Assembly: GCF_029870595.1 (NCBI RefSeq)
Contig: NZ_JAPDIR010000011.1
Span: 1 to 64,000 of the forward strand
From: Sphingomonas sp. CBMAI 2297
GTDB lineage: Bacteria > Pseudomonadota > Alphaproteobacteria > Sphingomonadales > Sphingomonadaceae
DNA length: 64,000 nucleotides
Reading direction: 5' to 3'
Numbering within the stretch: position 1 is the stretch's first letter; each line of letters opens with the position of its first letter. The notes under the pieces were generated by a model. The model did no database searches, was not told the origin of the DNA, and worked only from the letters and a program-made list of their open reading frames with translations. The position numbers were made by a program, and so were the translations under genes. Positions 63,614-64,000 of the stretch are shown one piece after another.

Positions 63614-63848
63614 GGGTCCGGACGTCCGCTCATCTCGATTCCGCAATCTCCTGCCGGCTGCTCGCGCCGCGCGGGGACGCGAAGCATATGCGAGCGCGGG
63701 CGCGGGGGTGCGCCCACGCGAGAGGTTCCGAACTTTGTGACCTTCCGTGGCAAGGCGCTTGCGGGGAATGGAATCGGCTGCCTCTGGCCATGCCGTATCG
63801 AGCGTGTATGCTGGGAGACTTGGGCGTACGCCTTGGGGGAATAAGCAG

Positions 63849-64000
63849 TTGAATCAGTTTCCGATCGGCATCTTCGGCGTGGTCGCGATCCTCGGCATCG
63901 CCTTCCTGCTCTCGTCGGACAAGCGCGCGATCAACCTGCGCATCGTCGGTGCCGCCTTCCTGCTGCAGGCGGGAATCGCCGCGCTGGTGCTGCGCACGAG
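63849..64000 (+). CDS. CNT/NupC-family nucleoside transporter (partial)
   Basis: Only the first 50 residues are in the window. TTG 63849-63851 after GGGGGAA opens LNQFPIGIFGVVAILGIAFLLSSDKRAINLRIVGAAFLLQAGIAALVLRT. This is the N-terminal helix pair of concentrative nucleoside transporters, whose SSDRRAIN-type motif is conserved. It would import nucleosides with Na+ or H+. A long leader and an SOS-type promoter lie upstream. Confidence 0.8.
   Translation, partial: MNQFPIGIFGVVAILGIAFLLSSDKRAINLRIVGAAFLLQAGIAALVLRT

Noticed and set aside
63609..63848. Signal-recognition-particle RNA, 6S RNA or tmRNA in the leader
   Set aside because: I could not find the conserved GGAAGG/AGCAG loop, a 6S-like bubble, or tmRNA acceptor ends.

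Overview
The window is a GC-rich (high-60s %) alphaproteobacterial chromosome segment. Gene content and style point to a sphingomonad (Sphingomonas or a close relative). The supports are a CtaC/CtaD/CtaB/CtaG/CtaE aa3-oxidase locus followed by DUF983, SURF1 and thrC, dense GTGA/ATGA stop-start overlaps, an alphaproteobacterial-type SOS box (GTTC-N7-GTTC), and abundant short palindromic repeats between genes. The taxonomic call is inference from gene content; no rRNA is present. I see no prophage, IS transposase, CRISPR array or conjugation gene.

Layout. 1-3.8 kb: a truncated secreted protein, tRNA-Ser(GCT), a FadR-type GntR regulator and an alpha-ketoglutaric semialdehyde dehydrogenase. 3.8-7.3 kb: aldose 1-epimerase and a GH3 beta-glucosidase, overlapping on the minus strand. 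The dehydrogenase and the glucosidase each carry a LacI-type 14-bp palindrome upstream. 7.3-9.6 kb: an ABC importer of the OpuC/EgtU type with a fused permease and binding protein. 9.7-14 kb: SDR, pterin carbinolamine dehydratase, zincin-like protease, ccmAB and a barstar-like gene in overlapping order. 14-25.6 kb (minus): methyltransferase, thrC and the cytochrome oxidase genes. The oxidase set is split by a retropepsin-like protease, an unknown ORF and a repeat, and a frameshifted FCP1/NLI-type phosphatase sits between surf1 and thrC. 25.8-32.5 kb (plus): pyrE, pdxJ, a small membrane protein, acpS, lepB, an AI-2E-type permease, maiA and a TonB-dependent receptor, almost all overlapping. 32.5-38 kb: a glycosyltransferase/membrane-protein/DUF2141 cluster probably making or exporting an envelope glycan or glycolipid. 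38-44.7 kb: PhoD phosphatase, UbiB-like kinase, Ogt and PepN. 44.8-49.7 kb: three tandem secreted M28 peptidases. 49.7-57.9 kb: epimerase, EamA exporter, threonine aldolase, alpha/beta hydrolase, a class A PBP that appears to have lost its membrane anchor, a serine hydrolase and an HNH nuclease. 58-64 kb: GluQ-RS, HIG1 protein, LysE exporter, cobalamin adenosyltransferase, egtB-egtD, a YhhQ queuosine-precursor transporter, and an SOS-box promoter ahead of the start of a nucleoside transporter.

How the genes fit together. Most of the segment is housekeeping: respiration, cytochrome maturation, pyrimidine/PLP/lipid/secretion functions and peptide turnover. Three themes recur at a distance: ergothioneine (egtB-egtD, and an importer with EgtU-like architecture), queuosine (GluQ-RS and YhhQ), and sugar use (GH3, GalM, KGSADH with shared operators). 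The less ordinary signals are a family of ~90-155-bp palindromic elements whose ends supply the stop codons of neighbouring genes, a second palindrome family, two disrupted genes, and an SOS promoter with no recognisable SOS gene behind it.
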